Shown piece after piece: positions 1 to 9,050 of a stretch of 64,000 nucleotides of DNA. The translations under genes and the position numbers were made by a program. A model generated the notes under the pieces. The model searched no databases. It saw only the letters and a program-made list of their open reading frames with translations, and was not told where the DNA came from. The stretch is taken from positions 186,001-250,000 of the forward strand of contig NZ_UZWD01000038.1 in assembly GCF_900631955.1 (NCBI RefSeq). The letters run 5' to 3'. This DNA is from Devosia equisanguinis. GTDB lineage: Bacteria > Pseudomonadota > Alphaproteobacteria > Rhizobiales > Devosiaceae. The first letter of the stretch is position 1. Every line of letters begins with the position of its first letter.

Positions 1-1
1 G

Positions 2-109
2 GTGGTGACGGGCCTCGCTCTATTGCTGTTCTTCCAGCATCGGGAAAATATCGCGCGGCTGATCAAAGGCACGGAGCCCAGTATCGGCGGCGGCAGGAAA
101 GCGGCCTGA
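2..109 (+). CDS. plsY: Glycerol-3-phosphate acyltransferase PlsY, C-terminal fragment
   Basis: Only the last 35 codons are in the window; the gene enters from the left edge. The fragment reads as a hydrophobic helix followed by QHRENIARLIKGTEP, the typical end of PlsY, the membrane enzyme that acylates glycerol-3-phosphate from acyl-phosphate in the first step of phospholipid synthesis. It stops two bases before the dprA start, so the two are probably co-transcribed. The plsY-dprA-topA order is common in alphaproteobacteria and supports the call. The catalytic parts lie outside the window, so the name rests on the C-terminal signature and the neighbours. Confidence 0.75.
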   Translation: MVTGLALLLFFQHRENIARLIKGTEPSIGGGRKAA

Positions 110-111
110 TC

Positions 112-1242
112 ATGGTTCGGGGCCGGGTGACCACAGAGCTCACGCCGGCCCAACGCATCGCCTGGCTTCGCCTGTTGCGGACTGACAATGTCGGCCCGGT
201 CACCTTCCGCCAATTGCTCAATCGCTTCGGCTCGGCAGAGGCAGCCATTGCCGCCTTGCCCACGCTCTCCGGCAAGTCGAGTCGTACACTCAGCGTCATT
301 TCCCAGTCCCAGGCGGAAGACGAAATGGCCGGGCTGAGCCGCTATGGCGCCCGACTGGTGGCGCAGGGCGAAAGTGATTACCCGCCCCACCTGCTGCATA
401 TCGCTGCATCGCCGCCGCTCTTGACCATGGCAGGCGGCGATCGGGTGGATTGGTTGCGAACGGTTGGCGTGGTCGGAGCGCGCAACGCGTCCTCGGCCGG
501 CGTCAAGATGACACGGCTGCTGGCTGAAGAACTGGGCGCGCTGGGTTACACGGTGGTTTCGGGCCTGGCACGCGGCATAGATGCGGCGGCCCACCGTGCC
601 AGCCTCAATACCGGAACGGTCGCTGTACTGGCGGGCGGCTTCGATCGCATCTATCCCGACGAAAACATCCCGCTGGCCCACGACATTCTCGATAATGGCG
701 GGACATTGTTGACCGAAATGCCGCTGGGCTGGGAGCCACGGGCGCGCGATTTCCCCAGGCGCAACCGGCTGGTTTCCGGCTTGTCGTTGGGCATTGTCGT
801 GGTCGAGGCCGCAAAGCGATCTGGCTCGTTGATCACTGCCCGGCTGGCATTGGAACAGAACCGCGACGTCTTCGCGGTTCCCGGGTCGCCGCTCGATCCG
901 CGCGCCGAGGGTGGAAACGCCTTGATTCAGCAAGGGGCGCGGCTGATCACCAGTGCGAGGGACATCGTGGAGGTGCTGGGCAGTGCCGACCCTGCCCGCA
1001 GCGCCCTCTTCGATCCGGAATGGCTGCCGGATGGCGAATTCGGTGCCGACGAGGCCATGCCGGCAGAAAGTGATCGCGAGCGGCTGCTGGCCGCTTTATC
1101 GACGACACCGATCGAGGTGGATGAACTGGTGGCGCAAACCGGGATTGCCCCGGCCGCCATGCAGATCCTGCTGCTCGAGCTTGACCTTGGGGGACGCGTC
1201 GAGTGGTCGAGCGGTCAGTTGGTGGCGTTGAGGTTTAGCTGA
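112..1242 (+). CDS. dprA: DNA-processing protein DprA (Smf)
   Basis: The 376-residue product matches DprA, which binds single-stranded DNA entering by transformation and loads RecA on it. An N-terminal SAM-like/helical region (about residues 10-60) is followed by the Rossmann-type DprA core (about 110-310) with VGARNASSAG near 121-130, SGLARGIDAAAHRA, and FPRRNRLVSGLS, the conserved nucleic-acid pocket. The last 60 residues form the winged-helix DprA domain seen in many alphaproteobacteria. The ATG lies two bases after the plsY stop, indicating an operon. Nothing shows that this organism is naturally competent; dprA is kept in many bacteria without known transformation. Confidence 0.95.
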   Translation: MVRGRVTTELTPAQRIAWLRLLRTDNVGPVTFRQLLNRFGSAEAAIAALPTLSGKSSRTLSVISQSQAEDEMAGLSRYGARLVAQGESDYPPHLLHIAASPPLLTMAGGDRVDWLRTVGVVGARNASSAGVKMTRLLAEELGALGYTVVSGLARGIDAAAHRASLNTGTVAVLAGGFDRIYPDENIPLAHDILDNGGTLLTEMPLGWEPRARDFPRRNRLVSGLSLGIVVVEAAKRSGSLITARLALEQNRDVFAVPGSPLDPRAEGGNALIQQGARLITSARDIVEVLGSADPARSALFDPEWLPDGEFGADEAMPAESDRERLLAALSTTPIEVDELVAQTGIAPAAMQILLLELDLGGRVEWSSGQLVALRFS

Positions 1243-1283
1243 GCCTCGGCGCTGAGCGGACAGCGCGCCGAAAATACGCCCCG

Positions 1284-1312
1284 TTGACACCGGCATTTGC
1301 GTTCACCATGTT
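1284..1312 (+). promoter_or_regulatory. Possible sigma-70 promoter of topA
   Basis: A perfect -35 hexamer TTGACA (1284-1289) is followed after 17 bases by CATGTT (1307-1312), a weak -10. It sits 40 bases before the topA ATG in the 109-base gap after dprA. The spacing is right but the -10 is poor. Confidence 0.3.
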
Positions 1313-1351
1313 GCGCGCTCTTTGAGAGTGCGTTGCGGAACGGATAGCGGA

Positions 1352-3988
1352 ATGAAGGTCGTCGTCGTTGAAAGTCCGGCTAAAGCCAAGACAATCAACA
1401 AATATCTGGGCAAGGACTATGAGGTTCTTGCCAGCTTCGGCCACGTCCGTGACCTGCCGGCCAAGGATGGCTCGGTGCGTCCCGACGAGGATTTCGCCAT
1501 GTCCTGGGAAGTGGACACCGCCTCCAAGAAGCGCATTTCCGACATTGCCGGTGCGCTCAAGGGCGCCGACGGACTGATCCTCGCAACCGACCCTGATCGC
1601 GAGGGCGAGGCGATCTCCTGGCATATTCTGGATGTGCTGCGGCAGAAAAAGGCGCTGAAGAAAGACACGCCGGTGCAGCGCGTGGTGTTCAACGCCATCA
1701 CCAAGGACGCGGTCACCGCGGCCATGGCCAAGCCCCGCGACATCGACATGCCGCTGGTCGATGCCTATCTGGCGCGGCGCGCGCTCGACTACCTGGTCGG
1801 CTTCACGCTCTCCCCCATTCTCTGGCGCAAGCTGCCGGGCTCGCGCTCTGCTGGCCGTGTGCAATCGGTGACGCTTCGCCTGGTCTCTGACCGCGAAGCC
1901 GAGATCGAGAAGTTCAAGGCCGATGAATATTGGTCGGTCGAGGCCCAACTGGCGCAGTCTGGCAAGAATTTTGTCGCGCGCCTTTTCTCGGTCGACGGCA
2001 AGAAGACGGACAAGCTCGACATCAAGACCGGCGAGGACGCGACGGCGCTGAAGACGCTGATCGAAGCCGGGCAGTTCAACGTCGCCAATGTCGAGAAGAA
2101 ACCGACCAAGCGCAATCCCTACGCCCCGTTTACCACCTCCTCGCTGCAGCAGGATGCCTCCTCGCGCCTCGGGCTGTCGCCGAACCGCACCATGCAAATC
2201 GCGCAGCGGCTCTACGAAGACGGTCTCATCACCTATATGCGTACCGACGCCGTGCAGATGGCGCCTGAAGGCATTGCCATGGCGCGTTCGGTAATCGGGA
2301 AATACTTCGGCGAGGAATACCTGCCGGAGAAGGCCCGCATCTACCAGACCAAGGCCAAGAACGCCCAGGAAGCGCACGAGGCCATCCGTCCCACCGACAT
2401 GTTCAAGCGGCCCGAGCAGCTCAATCTGGATGCCGACCAGTCCAAGCTCTATGGGTTGATCTGGAAGCGTACCCTTGCCAGTCAGATGGCTTCCGCCGAA
2501 ATTGACCGCACCACGGTTGATATCGCGGTCAATGTTCCGGCCCGCGCCCTGATGTTGCGCGCCACCGGCTCCGTCGTCACCTTCCCCGGCTTCCTCACTC
2601 TTTATGGCGTCGAGGCCAAGACCGATGGCGAGGACGACGAGGATGGCCGCGAGCTGCCCCCGCTGAAAATCGGTGACAAGCCCGAGCTCAAGAAGGTCGA
2701 GATCGAGCAGCATTTCACCCAGCCGCCCGCCCGCTATACCGAGGCGAGCCTGATCAAGAAGATGGAAGAGCTGGGGATCGGCCGTCCCTCGACCTATGCG
2801 GCTACGGTGACGACGCTCAAAGACCGCGATTATGTGCGCCTGGAAGGCAAGGCGCTGCATCCGGAAGATCGCGGCCGCATCGTCACGGCCTTCCTCGAGA
2901 GCTTTTTCACCCGCTATGTAGAGTACGGATTCACTGCAGGGCTCGAAGAACAGCTGGACGAAATCTCGGCAGGCGACCTCGACTACAAGCAGGTGCTGCG
3001 TGACTTCTGGCGCGACTTCATGGGCAATGTCGAGGAGATCAAGGACCTTCGCGTGTCCGAAGTGCTCGACGCGCTCAATGACCTGCTGGCCGACCACATC
3101 TTCCCGCCCAAGGAAGATGGTTCCGATCCACGCCGCTGCCCGACCTGCGGCACCGGCACACTGTCTCTGAAACTGGGCAAGTTCGGCGCTTTCATCGGCT
3201 GCTCGAATTATCCCGAATGCAAGCATACCATGCAGCTGTCCGATGCGGCCTCGGGCCAGTCATCGGAAGCCGCAGCGGGCGATGGCGTGCTGGGTACAGA
3301 TCCGGAAAGCGGCGAGGAGGTTTTCCTCAAGACCGGCCGCTTCGGCCCTTATGTGCAGCTCGGTGACGGCAAGGAGCCCAAGCGCTCCTCGCTGCCCAAG
3401 GGCTGGGAGACTGGGGCATTGACGCTGGACAAGGCGCTGCAATTGCTGTCGCTGCCGCGTGAAGTGGGTCTGCATCCCGAGACTGGCCTGCCGATATCAG
3501 CCGGTATCGGACGGTACGGGCCATTTGTCCTGCATGACGGCAAATATGCCAATCTGCCGGATGTCGAAGAGGTGTTCACGGTCGGGCTGAACCGCGCCGT
3601 AGACCTCATTGCGCAGAAGGCTGCCGGTGGGTTCAAGCGTGGTGGCGGTGCTGCCGTGGCTGCCATTCAGACTTTTGAGCACGACAACGGTGCCATCACC
3701 GTGCGCGCCGGCCGCTATGGCCCCTATGTCAACCAGGGCAAGGTCAACGCCACCATCCCCAAGGATGTGAAGCCGGAAGACGTGACGCTGGAGCAGGCCG
3801 TGCAGTGGATTGCTGCCCGCGCCGAAGTGACCGGCACCAAAGTGAAGAAGGCGCCGGCCAAAAAGGCACCAGCTAAGAAGGCGGCTGCAGCCAAGACCGA
3901 TACCGCCGCAAAGAAAGCGCCGGCCAAGAAGGCAGCGCCTAAGAAGACGGCAGCCAAGAAGGTGGCCGACGAAGACGTTCCATTTTAA
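1352..3988 (+). CDS. topA: DNA topoisomerase I (type IA)
   Basis: The 878-residue enzyme relaxes negative supercoils by passing one strand through a transient 5'-phosphotyrosine break. It opens with the Toprim domain (VVVESPAKAKTI; metal motif DPDREGEAISWH). The catalytic tyrosine is Tyr295 in ITYMRTDAV. One four-cysteine zinc finger follows (CPTCG...CSNYPEC), then three TopA C-terminal repeats of the GRFGPYV type. The final ~45 residues are a Lys/Ala/Pro tail with repeated APAKKA units, resembling histone-H1-like DNA-binding tails. The ATG at 1352 was chosen over an upstream TTG because family members begin at MKVVVVESPAKAK. It stands alone, with a hairpin just after the stop. Confidence 0.97.
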   Translation: MKVVVVESPAKAKTINKYLGKDYEVLASFGHVRDLPAKDGSVRPDEDFAMSWEVDTASKKRISDIAGALKGADGLILATDPDREGEAISWHILDVLRQKKALKKDTPVQRVVFNAITKDAVTAAMAKPRDIDMPLVDAYLARRALDYLVGFTLSPILWRKLPGSRSAGRVQSVTLRLVSDREAEIEKFKADEYWSVEAQLAQSGKNFVARLFSVDGKKTDKLDIKTGEDATALKTLIEAGQFNVANVEKKPTKRNPYAPFTTSSLQQDASSRLGLSPNRTMQIAQRLYEDGLITYMRTDAVQMAPEGIAMARSVIGKYFGEEYLPEKARIYQTKAKNAQEAHEAIRPTDMFKRPEQLNLDADQSKLYGLIWKRTLASQMASAEIDRTTVDIAVNVPARALMLRATGSVVTFPGFLTLYGVEAKTDGEDDEDGRELPPLKIGDKPELKKVEIEQHFTQPPARYTEASLIKKMEELGIGRPSTYAATVTTLKDRDYVRLEGKALHPEDRGRIVTAFLESFFTRYVEYGFTAGLEEQLDEISAGDLDYKQVLRDFWRDFMGNVEEIKDLRVSEVLDALNDLLADHIFPPKEDGSDPRRCPTCGTGTLSLKLGKFGAFIGCSNYPECKHTMQLSDAASGQSSEAAAGDGVLGTDPESGEEVFLKTGRFGPYVQLGDGKEPKRSSLPKGWETGALTLDKALQLLSLPREVGLHPETGLPISAGIGRYGPFVLHDGKYANLPDVEEVFTVGLNRAVDLIAQKAAGGFKRGGGAAVAAIQTFEHDNGAITVRAGRYGPYVNQGKVNATIPKDVKPEDVTLEQAVQWIAARAEVTGTKVKKAPAKKAPAKKAAAAKTDTAAKKAPAKKAAPKKTAAKKVADEDVPF

Positions 3989-4000
3989 TGGTGTGACGCG

Positions 4001-4020
4001 CACTCGGGTACGCCCGAGTG
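4001..4020 (+). terminator. Hairpin after topA, possible terminator
   Basis: CACTCGGG (4001-4008), tetraloop TACG and CCCGAGTG (4013-4020) form a perfect 8-bp GC-rich stem 12 bases after the topA stop. No T-run follows, so it may slow or protect the 3' end rather than terminate alone. Confidence 0.45.
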
Positions 4021-4031
4021 TGGCTTGGTCA

Positions 4032-4113
4032 TTGAGGTCTCTGCCGTCAGTCAGTGACCTCAACGCGCAAATCTGCTTGCGACTCGGTCGCCTGACTGAC
4101 CACTCTGAGGTCA
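4032..4113. repeat. Interleaved inverted repeats between topA and the deacetylase gene
   Basis: Three copies of the hexamer GAGGTC (or its complement) and one 9-base pair of arms lie in 82 bases: TTGAGGTC (4032-4039), GTCAGTCAG (4046-4054), TGACCTCAA (4055-4063), CTGACTGAC (4092-4100) and TGAGGTCA (4106-4113). The second block can pair with the first or the last copy; GTCAGTCAG pairs perfectly with CTGACTGAC. This could be a set of operator half-sites or alternative RNA folds in the leader of the next gene. Confidence 0.5.
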
Positions 4114-4131
4114 AATCCGGCGGAGATGGCG

Positions 4132-4833
4132 ATGCGGCTGATCGTGACTGTCTGTGTGGCGGCAATGTTGAGCCTGGCGCCCGCAATTGCGGGCACATTG
4201 CTCGAACCGGCCCTGCACCTTCCAAAGGCGCAGTCGAGCGTGCCGCGCGTGGCGGTGACCCTGGATGCCTGCTCCGGCGATATCGACCATCGCATCCTTG
4301 ACGTCATTATCTCTGAGAACATTCCGGTGACCCTGTTCGTCACCGAGCGCTGGCTGCTGGTCAATGCCGAGACTGTGGCGGTGCTGGCGAGGCGGCCGGA
4401 CCTGTTCAACATCGAAAATCACGGTCGCAATCATGTTCCGGCGGTCACGGGAACGGAAAAGCCTTATGGCATCACCCCCGCCGGCACCCTGGCCGCGGTT
4501 GACGACGAAGTGCTGGGCGGCGCCCAGGCGATCATTGCCAGCTTTGGTACCAAGCCCGGTTGGTTCCGCGGTGCTACGGCGCTCTATACCCAGGACGCGC
4601 TGGATGAAATCGGCCGTCTCGGCTTTCGCGTTGCCGGTTTTTCGCTCAATGCCGACTACGGCGCGACCGCCTCGGCGGCAGCGGCCGAGGCGCAAATCCG
4701 CAAAGCCAAGGATGGCGATGTCATCATCGCCCATATCAACCAGCCCAAACGCGCCGCTGGCGAGGGCATTGCTCGGGGTCTGATGGAACTGAAACGGAGT
4801 GGTTACCAGTTCGTTCGGCTGGGCGACCTTTAA
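4132..4833 (+). CDS. Polysaccharide deacetylase family protein (NodB-like variant), exported
   Basis: The 233-residue protein has an N-terminal signal peptide (hydrophobic stretch ending in APAIAG), so it should act in the periplasm. The NodB fold is recognised from VAVTLDAC, the NHGRNH metal-histidine motif, WFRGAT and DVIIAHINQP. The usual Asp-Asp pair of motif 1 is Asp-Ala, with another Asp a few residues on (SGDID). The same LDAC form is, as I recall, typical of a subfamily in related bacteria, so it is not necessarily inactive. The substrate is unknown. The start at 4132 is preferred over ATG 4126 because GGAG then sits 6 bases upstream. Confidence 0.85.
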   Translation: MRLIVTVCVAAMLSLAPAIAGTLLEPALHLPKAQSSVPRVAVTLDACSGDIDHRILDVIISENIPVTLFVTERWLLVNAETVAVLARRPDLFNIENHGRNHVPAVTGTEKPYGITPAGTLAAVDDEVLGGAQAIIASFGTKPGWFRGATALYTQDALDEIGRLGFRVAGFSLNADYGATASAAAAEAQIRKAKDGDVIIAHINQPKRAAGEGIARGLMELKRSGYQFVRLGDL

Positions 4834-4869
4834 GCCCTTGCGCGACACCTCACGGACGGCGGGCCCACC

Positions 4870-5913
4870 TCAGCCGATGGTCCGTTCAATCAGGCTCAGC
4901 CAGTTGTCCAGTGCGATCTTGCGCACCAGCGTTTCGCCATAGCCTTTGTCCATGAGCGCCTGCAGTAGTCTTGGCACGCCGGTGACATCGCCGATATCGG
5001 CCGGAACCATGGCGCCGTCGAAATCGCCGCCGAGGGCGACACCATCTTCGCCTACGGCCTCGATGAGTGCATCGACATGGCGCACCATCAGCTCGATGGG
5101 CGTGTCGGCGACAAACCGTCCATCGGGGCGCAGAAAGCCCGTGGCATAGTTCAGGCCGACGATGCCGCTGCTCTCGCGAATGGCGGCAAGCTGCCAATCC
5201 ATGAGATTGCGAGTCGAGGGGCAGATGGCGTGGACATTGGAATGGGTCGCAACGAGCGGGGCCGTCGAAATGGCGGCAACGTCGCGGAACCCGGCAGCGT
5301 TGAGATGGCTGAGATCAACGAGCACGTTTCGCGCATTGCACAGCCGGACCAGAGCTTTGCCGGCATCGCTCAAACCCGGGCCGATTTCAGGATCGGCATT
5401 GTGCCGGAAAGGCACGCCGGTGCCAAAGGCATTGGCGCGGCTCCAGGTTATCCCGATGGACCGCAGGCCCGCCGCATAAAGCAATTCGAAACTGTCGAAG
5501 GCCGGATCGATGGCTTCAGCACCTTCGATATGAAAAATGGCCGCCATTCGCTCGGCGGCTATAGCGCTTCGAATATCGGCGGCCGAGCGGCAAACCGACA
5601 GTGCGCCCAAGCGCTCAAGGCGATAGAGCAGTGCCGCCATGGCGAAGGTCGAGCGCTGCGCTGGAGCGAGATCGAGGTCGGGCGGCAATTGTCCGTCGCC
5701 CATGGGGTTTGCAGCCACCCCGGCAAGGCTGGTCGCGAGAGGCGGCGGGAACATTGCGAAAAAGCCCCCAGCCATGCCGGCGGAGCGGGCGCGCGGCAGA
5801 TCGATATGGCCGTCTGCCGTGCCCTCGATGAACAGTGCCGCCTTGTCCTGGCGCGCATGATCCACCAGACGCAGCAGGGTGTCATTGTGGCCGTCGAAAA
5901 ATGGAATGTTCAT
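4870..5913 (-). CDS. Membrane dipeptidase, peptidase family M19
   Basis: A zinc-dependent dipeptidase of the renal-dipeptidase family, 347 residues, with no clear signal peptide. The start FFDGHNDTLLR holds the first zinc-binding His-x-Asp. An internal EGAEAIDP supplies the bridging Glu. YAAGLRSIGITWSRANAFG, VDLSHLN, VATHSNVHAIC and GGDFDG follow in the family order. In-frame codons upstream (to 5964) were discarded because the motif HNDT normally lies within the first 10 residues and GAGAG stands before ATG 5913. The gene converges on the deacetylase and diverges from the secreted protein at 6033. Substrates may be dipeptides, D-amino-acid dipeptides or beta-lactams. Confidence 0.9.
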   Translation of the reverse strand: MNIPFFDGHNDTLLRLVDHARQDKAALFIEGTADGHIDLPRARSAGMAGGFFAMFPPPLATSLAGVAANPMGDGQLPPDLDLAPAQRSTFAMAALLYRLERLGALSVCRSAADIRSAIAAERMAAIFHIEGAEAIDPAFDSFELLYAAGLRSIGITWSRANAFGTGVPFRHNADPEIGPGLSDAGKALVRLCNARNVLVDLSHLNAAGFRDVAAISTAPLVATHSNVHAICPSTRNLMDWQLAAIRESSGIVGLNYATGFLRPDGRFVADTPIELMVRHVDALIEAVGEDGVALGGDFDGAMVPADIGDVTGVPRLLQALMDKGYGETLVRKIALDNWLSLIERTIG

Positions 5914-6032
5914 GGAATCGCTCTCTTTGAGCGTTCCATCCAACCCGCTGCCGATGCCGATCACAACCCCAACTTAAATATTGGCTCAGTGAGCTATTAA
6001 AGCTATATTCGAGTTCCAATTGGGAATTCGCC

Positions 6033-6704
6033 ATGCGCTTCATTACCACTGCCGTTACGTTTGTAGTGCTCGCCCTGACCGGCAGCCACGCTTCCGCCGC
6101 CGAGGTTCAGGCAGGCGATCACTTTCAGATCGACGACAAGGGCACTATGGCCCGCATCCTGTCATGCTGGACCACGCCCTACCCCAAATGCAGCTTCCGC
6201 TATGAGCATCCGGACGGCACGATGGGCCCGGAAATAGAGGGCTGGAACGAAGATCTCGCCAAGCAGCGGGACGCCTGGGCTCGCCCTGCCCCACAGCCAG
6301 GCCCCATCACACCGGGCAATGACTTGGCGCAAAGCTGCGAAATGACGCAATATGCCGGGATCGTCGATGGCAGCGTTACCGCGTCCGATGACTTGATGCG
6401 CCAGTTGATCCGCGACTACTTCACCGGGGTAGCCACGGACGGCTATGACGTAAGCGTCACCATCCATTCACTCGTTCACGGCGACCCCTTCTACAATACG
6501 CGCTCGATGCTCGAGGGTCAGGGCGCGACCCTGGTGACCAATGGCGCGCCTGAAAACGCGGTCATTTATCCGATGCGCGTTAAGCTTTCAGTATGTGAGG
6601 AGGAATCGCAATCCACCGCCCGGATCGTCGATCACGACTGGGAGCTCTATTGCTTCGTGGACGAATACAGCCAGTGGCGCTGCGGTGTCGCCGAAAGTTA
6701 CTGA
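6033..6704 (+). CDS. Secreted protein of unknown function
   Basis: I do not recognise the 223-residue product. It has a clear signal peptide ending near GSHASAAE, so the mature protein should be periplasmic or secreted. The mature part is polar, with cysteines in SCWTTPYPKCSF, QSCEMTQ, SVCEEE, LYCFVDE and WRCGV, suggesting up to three disulfides. The repeated pattern of Cys beside Trp or Tyr suggests a small beta-rich domain. It stands between the divergent dipeptidase gene and rnr, and its base composition matches its neighbours. It could be host- or envelope-related, but no function is supported. Confidence 0.7.
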   Translation: MRFITTAVTFVVLALTGSHASAAEVQAGDHFQIDDKGTMARILSCWTTPYPKCSFRYEHPDGTMGPEIEGWNEDLAKQRDAWARPAPQPGPITPGNDLAQSCEMTQYAGIVDGSVTASDDLMRQLIRDYFTGVATDGYDVSVTIHSLVHGDPFYNTRSMLEGQGATLVTNGAPENAVIYPMRVKLSVCEEESQSTARIVDHDWELYCFVDEYSQWRCGVAESY

Positions 6705-6767
6705 CCTCGATTTGGCAAAGCGGGGTGAGTGCCTTATCTAAGGGGCTCATCCCGCAGAAACCGAATA

Positions 6768-9047
6768 ATGGCCAAAACACCAAAATCCAAAAACACTTCC
6801 GGCCCCAAGCGTGCTGTGCAGACGCGCGCCTCGGAACTCCCGAGCCGCGAGCAGCTCCTCGCTGCCCTGGCTGAACAGGACGACATCAAGGGCAAGCGTG
6901 ACCTGGCAAAAGTGTTCGGCATTCGGGGGGACATGCGCCGGCCATTCAAGGCCATGCTAGCCGAGCTGGAAGGCGAAGGGGTGATCACCCGGACCCGCAA
7001 GGCGCTGCGCCGCACCGCGGCCCTGCCCCATGTGACTGTGCTCGATATTCCCAGCGATGCCGATCCGGACAATCTGCATGCCTTTCCGGCGCAGTGGAAT
7101 CCTGAAGAAGGCGAGATGCCGCGCGTTCGGGTCCTGGTCGATGCCCATTCCAGGGTGGCCCCTGCCCCCGGCGACCGCATCCTCGCCCGGATCGATGCGG
7201 GCGACGGTCCCGTTCCGGACTATTCAGCCAAGCCGATGAAGGTGCTCGACAAGCCACGTCGGGCGCAGATCGGCATCGTGCGCATGGACAATGAGGGCGC
7301 ACGCCTCATTCCGGTGGATCGCAAGCAGAAGGAAATGCGCATTCCGCTGGGCGATCTTGGAAATGCCGCCGATGGCGATCTGGTCGAGGTCGAGGTGAAG
7401 CTGTCCGGCCGGCTGATGATCCCGCGCGCTCGGGTGACCAATGTGATCGGCAACCCGGCCTCGGAGGGCGCGGTTTCCCTGATTGCCATCCACAGCCTCG
7501 AAATTCCGTACAAGTTCCCCAATAGCGTCATCCGCGAGGCAGAAGAGGCCAAGGAGGCCACGCTTAAAGGGCGCGAAGACTGGCGCGATCTGCCGCTGGT
7601 GACGATCGACCCGCCTGACGCCAAGGATCACGATGACGCCGTGCACGCCGCCAAGGATGAGGATGCAGCCAATCCCGGTGGTTACGTTGTCACTGTCGCC
7701 ATTGCGGACGTTGCCGCCTATGTACGCCCCGGCACAGCGCTGGACCGGGAGGCCTATCTGCGCGGTAATTCGGTCTACTTCCCCGACCGCGTGGTGCCGA
7801 TGCTGCCGGAGCGCATTTCCAACGATCTGTGCTCGCTGAAGCAAGGAGAAGCACGCGCCGCGCTCGCCGTGCGCATGGTTCTGGGGGCCGATGGCCGCAA
7901 ACGCAGCCACACTTTCCACCGCATTCTCATGCGCTCGGCCGCTAAACTCAGCTACCAGCAGGCGCAAGCGGCCATCGACGGCAATCCCGATGATCAGACA
8001 GGACCACTGCTGGAGCCTATCCTGCGGCCGCTCTGGGCGGCCTATGCGGCGATGGCAAAGGCGCGCGACCATCGTGGGCCGCTCGATCTCGACCTGCCGG
8101 AACGCAAGATCGTGCTCGACGACAAGGGCATGGTGGCAGACATCCGCATTCCCGAGCGGCTGGACGCGCACAGGCTGATCGAAGAGATGATGATCCTGGC
8201 CAATGTGGCCGCGGCCGAGACGCTGGAGCAAAAGCGCAGTGACCTGCTCTATCGCGTGCATGACGAGCCATCCTCGGAAAAGCTGCAGGCCCTACGCGAT
8301 TTCCTGGGGAGCCTCGACATTTCGGTCAAGAAAACTGATGCGGTGCGCGCTTCGGACTTCAACGGCATTCTTCATCAGGCGCGCAAGGCCGGCAGTATCG
8401 AGCAGGTCAGCGAAATGGTCCTGCGAAGCCAGGCGCAGGCCGAGTATGCGGCGGAGAACTATGGTCATTTCGGCCTCAATCTCGACCGCTATGCCCATTT
8501 CACATCGCCCATTCGTCGATATGCCGACCTCATCGTGCACCGAGCGCTGATCCAGGCACTCGGATTGGGCGACGATGGCCTGAGCGAGCAGGAAGCCACG
8601 AAGCTCCCAGGCATTGCCCAGCATATTTCGGCCACCGAACGCCGCGCCATGATGGCGGAACGCGAGACCTCGGATCGTCTGCTGGCGCAGTTCCTGGCGA
8701 CCAAGATCGGCGCTCGATTCGACGGCCGGATCTCGGGCGTTACCCGGTCGGGCCTCTTCATCCGCCTCATCGAGACCGGGGCCGATGGCTTTGTGCCGGC
8801 CTCGACGCTGGGCCAGGACTATTATCGCTATGTCGAGGAACGCCAGGCGATGATCGGCGAGCGCTCCGGCGAAACATTTGCGCTCGGCGACCGCGTCGAG
8901 GTGCGTCTGCTCGAGGCCGCCCCGGTAGCCGGGGCACTCCGCTTCGAGCTCCTGACCGAAGGTAGGCGCGGCAATCCGCCATCTGGCCGCCGGGCCTCGA
9001 AGGGCCCATCTAGGAGCTTCGGCCCAAAGGGTCGGAGAAAGAGGTAA
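6768..9047 (+). CDS. rnr: Ribonuclease R
   Basis: A 3'-5' exoribonuclease of 759 residues that degrades structured RNA. A basic N-terminus and a winged-helix/cold-shock part precede the RNB catalytic domain, marked by VTIDPPDAKDHDDAVHA (the Asp cluster that holds the metals) and HFTSPIRRYADLIVHR. An S1 domain follows near residues 645-725 (ARFDGRISGVTRSGLFI), and the end is Arg/Lys-rich. The ATG at 6768 (MAKTPKSK) is preferred over an upstream TTG. The next gene (DUF983) begins 3 bases after the stop, so the two are co-transcribed. Confidence 0.96.
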   Translation: MAKTPKSKNTSGPKRAVQTRASELPSREQLLAALAEQDDIKGKRDLAKVFGIRGDMRRPFKAMLAELEGEGVITRTRKALRRTAALPHVTVLDIPSDADPDNLHAFPAQWNPEEGEMPRVRVLVDAHSRVAPAPGDRILARIDAGDGPVPDYSAKPMKVLDKPRRAQIGIVRMDNEGARLIPVDRKQKEMRIPLGDLGNAADGDLVEVEVKLSGRLMIPRARVTNVIGNPASEGAVSLIAIHSLEIPYKFPNSVIREAEEAKEATLKGREDWRDLPLVTIDPPDAKDHDDAVHAAKDEDAANPGGYVVTVAIADVAAYVRPGTALDREAYLRGNSVYFPDRVVPMLPERISNDLCSLKQGEARAALAVRMVLGADGRKRSHTFHRILMRSAAKLSYQQAQAAIDGNPDDQTGPLLEPILRPLWAAYAAMAKARDHRGPLDLDLPERKIVLDDKGMVADIRIPERLDAHRLIEEMMILANVAAAETLEQKRSDLLYRVHDEPSSEKLQALRDFLGSLDISVKKTDAVRASDFNGILHQARKAGSIEQVSEMVLRSQAQAEYAAENYGHFGLNLDRYAHFTSPIRRYADLIVHRALIQALGLGDDGLSEQEATKLPGIAQHISATERRAMMAERETSDRLLAQFLATKIGARFDGRISGVTRSGLFIRLIETGADGFVPASTLGQDYYRYVEERQAMIGERSGETFALGDRVEVRLLEAAPVAGALRFELLTEGRRGNPPSGRRASKGPSRSFGPKGRRKR

Positions 9048-9050
9048 GCT

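Noticed and set aside
1235-3226. Long minus-strand open frame opposite topA (about 660 codons)
   Set aside because: It is the antisense shadow of a high-GC gene; no family pattern, while topA on the plus strand has every motif.
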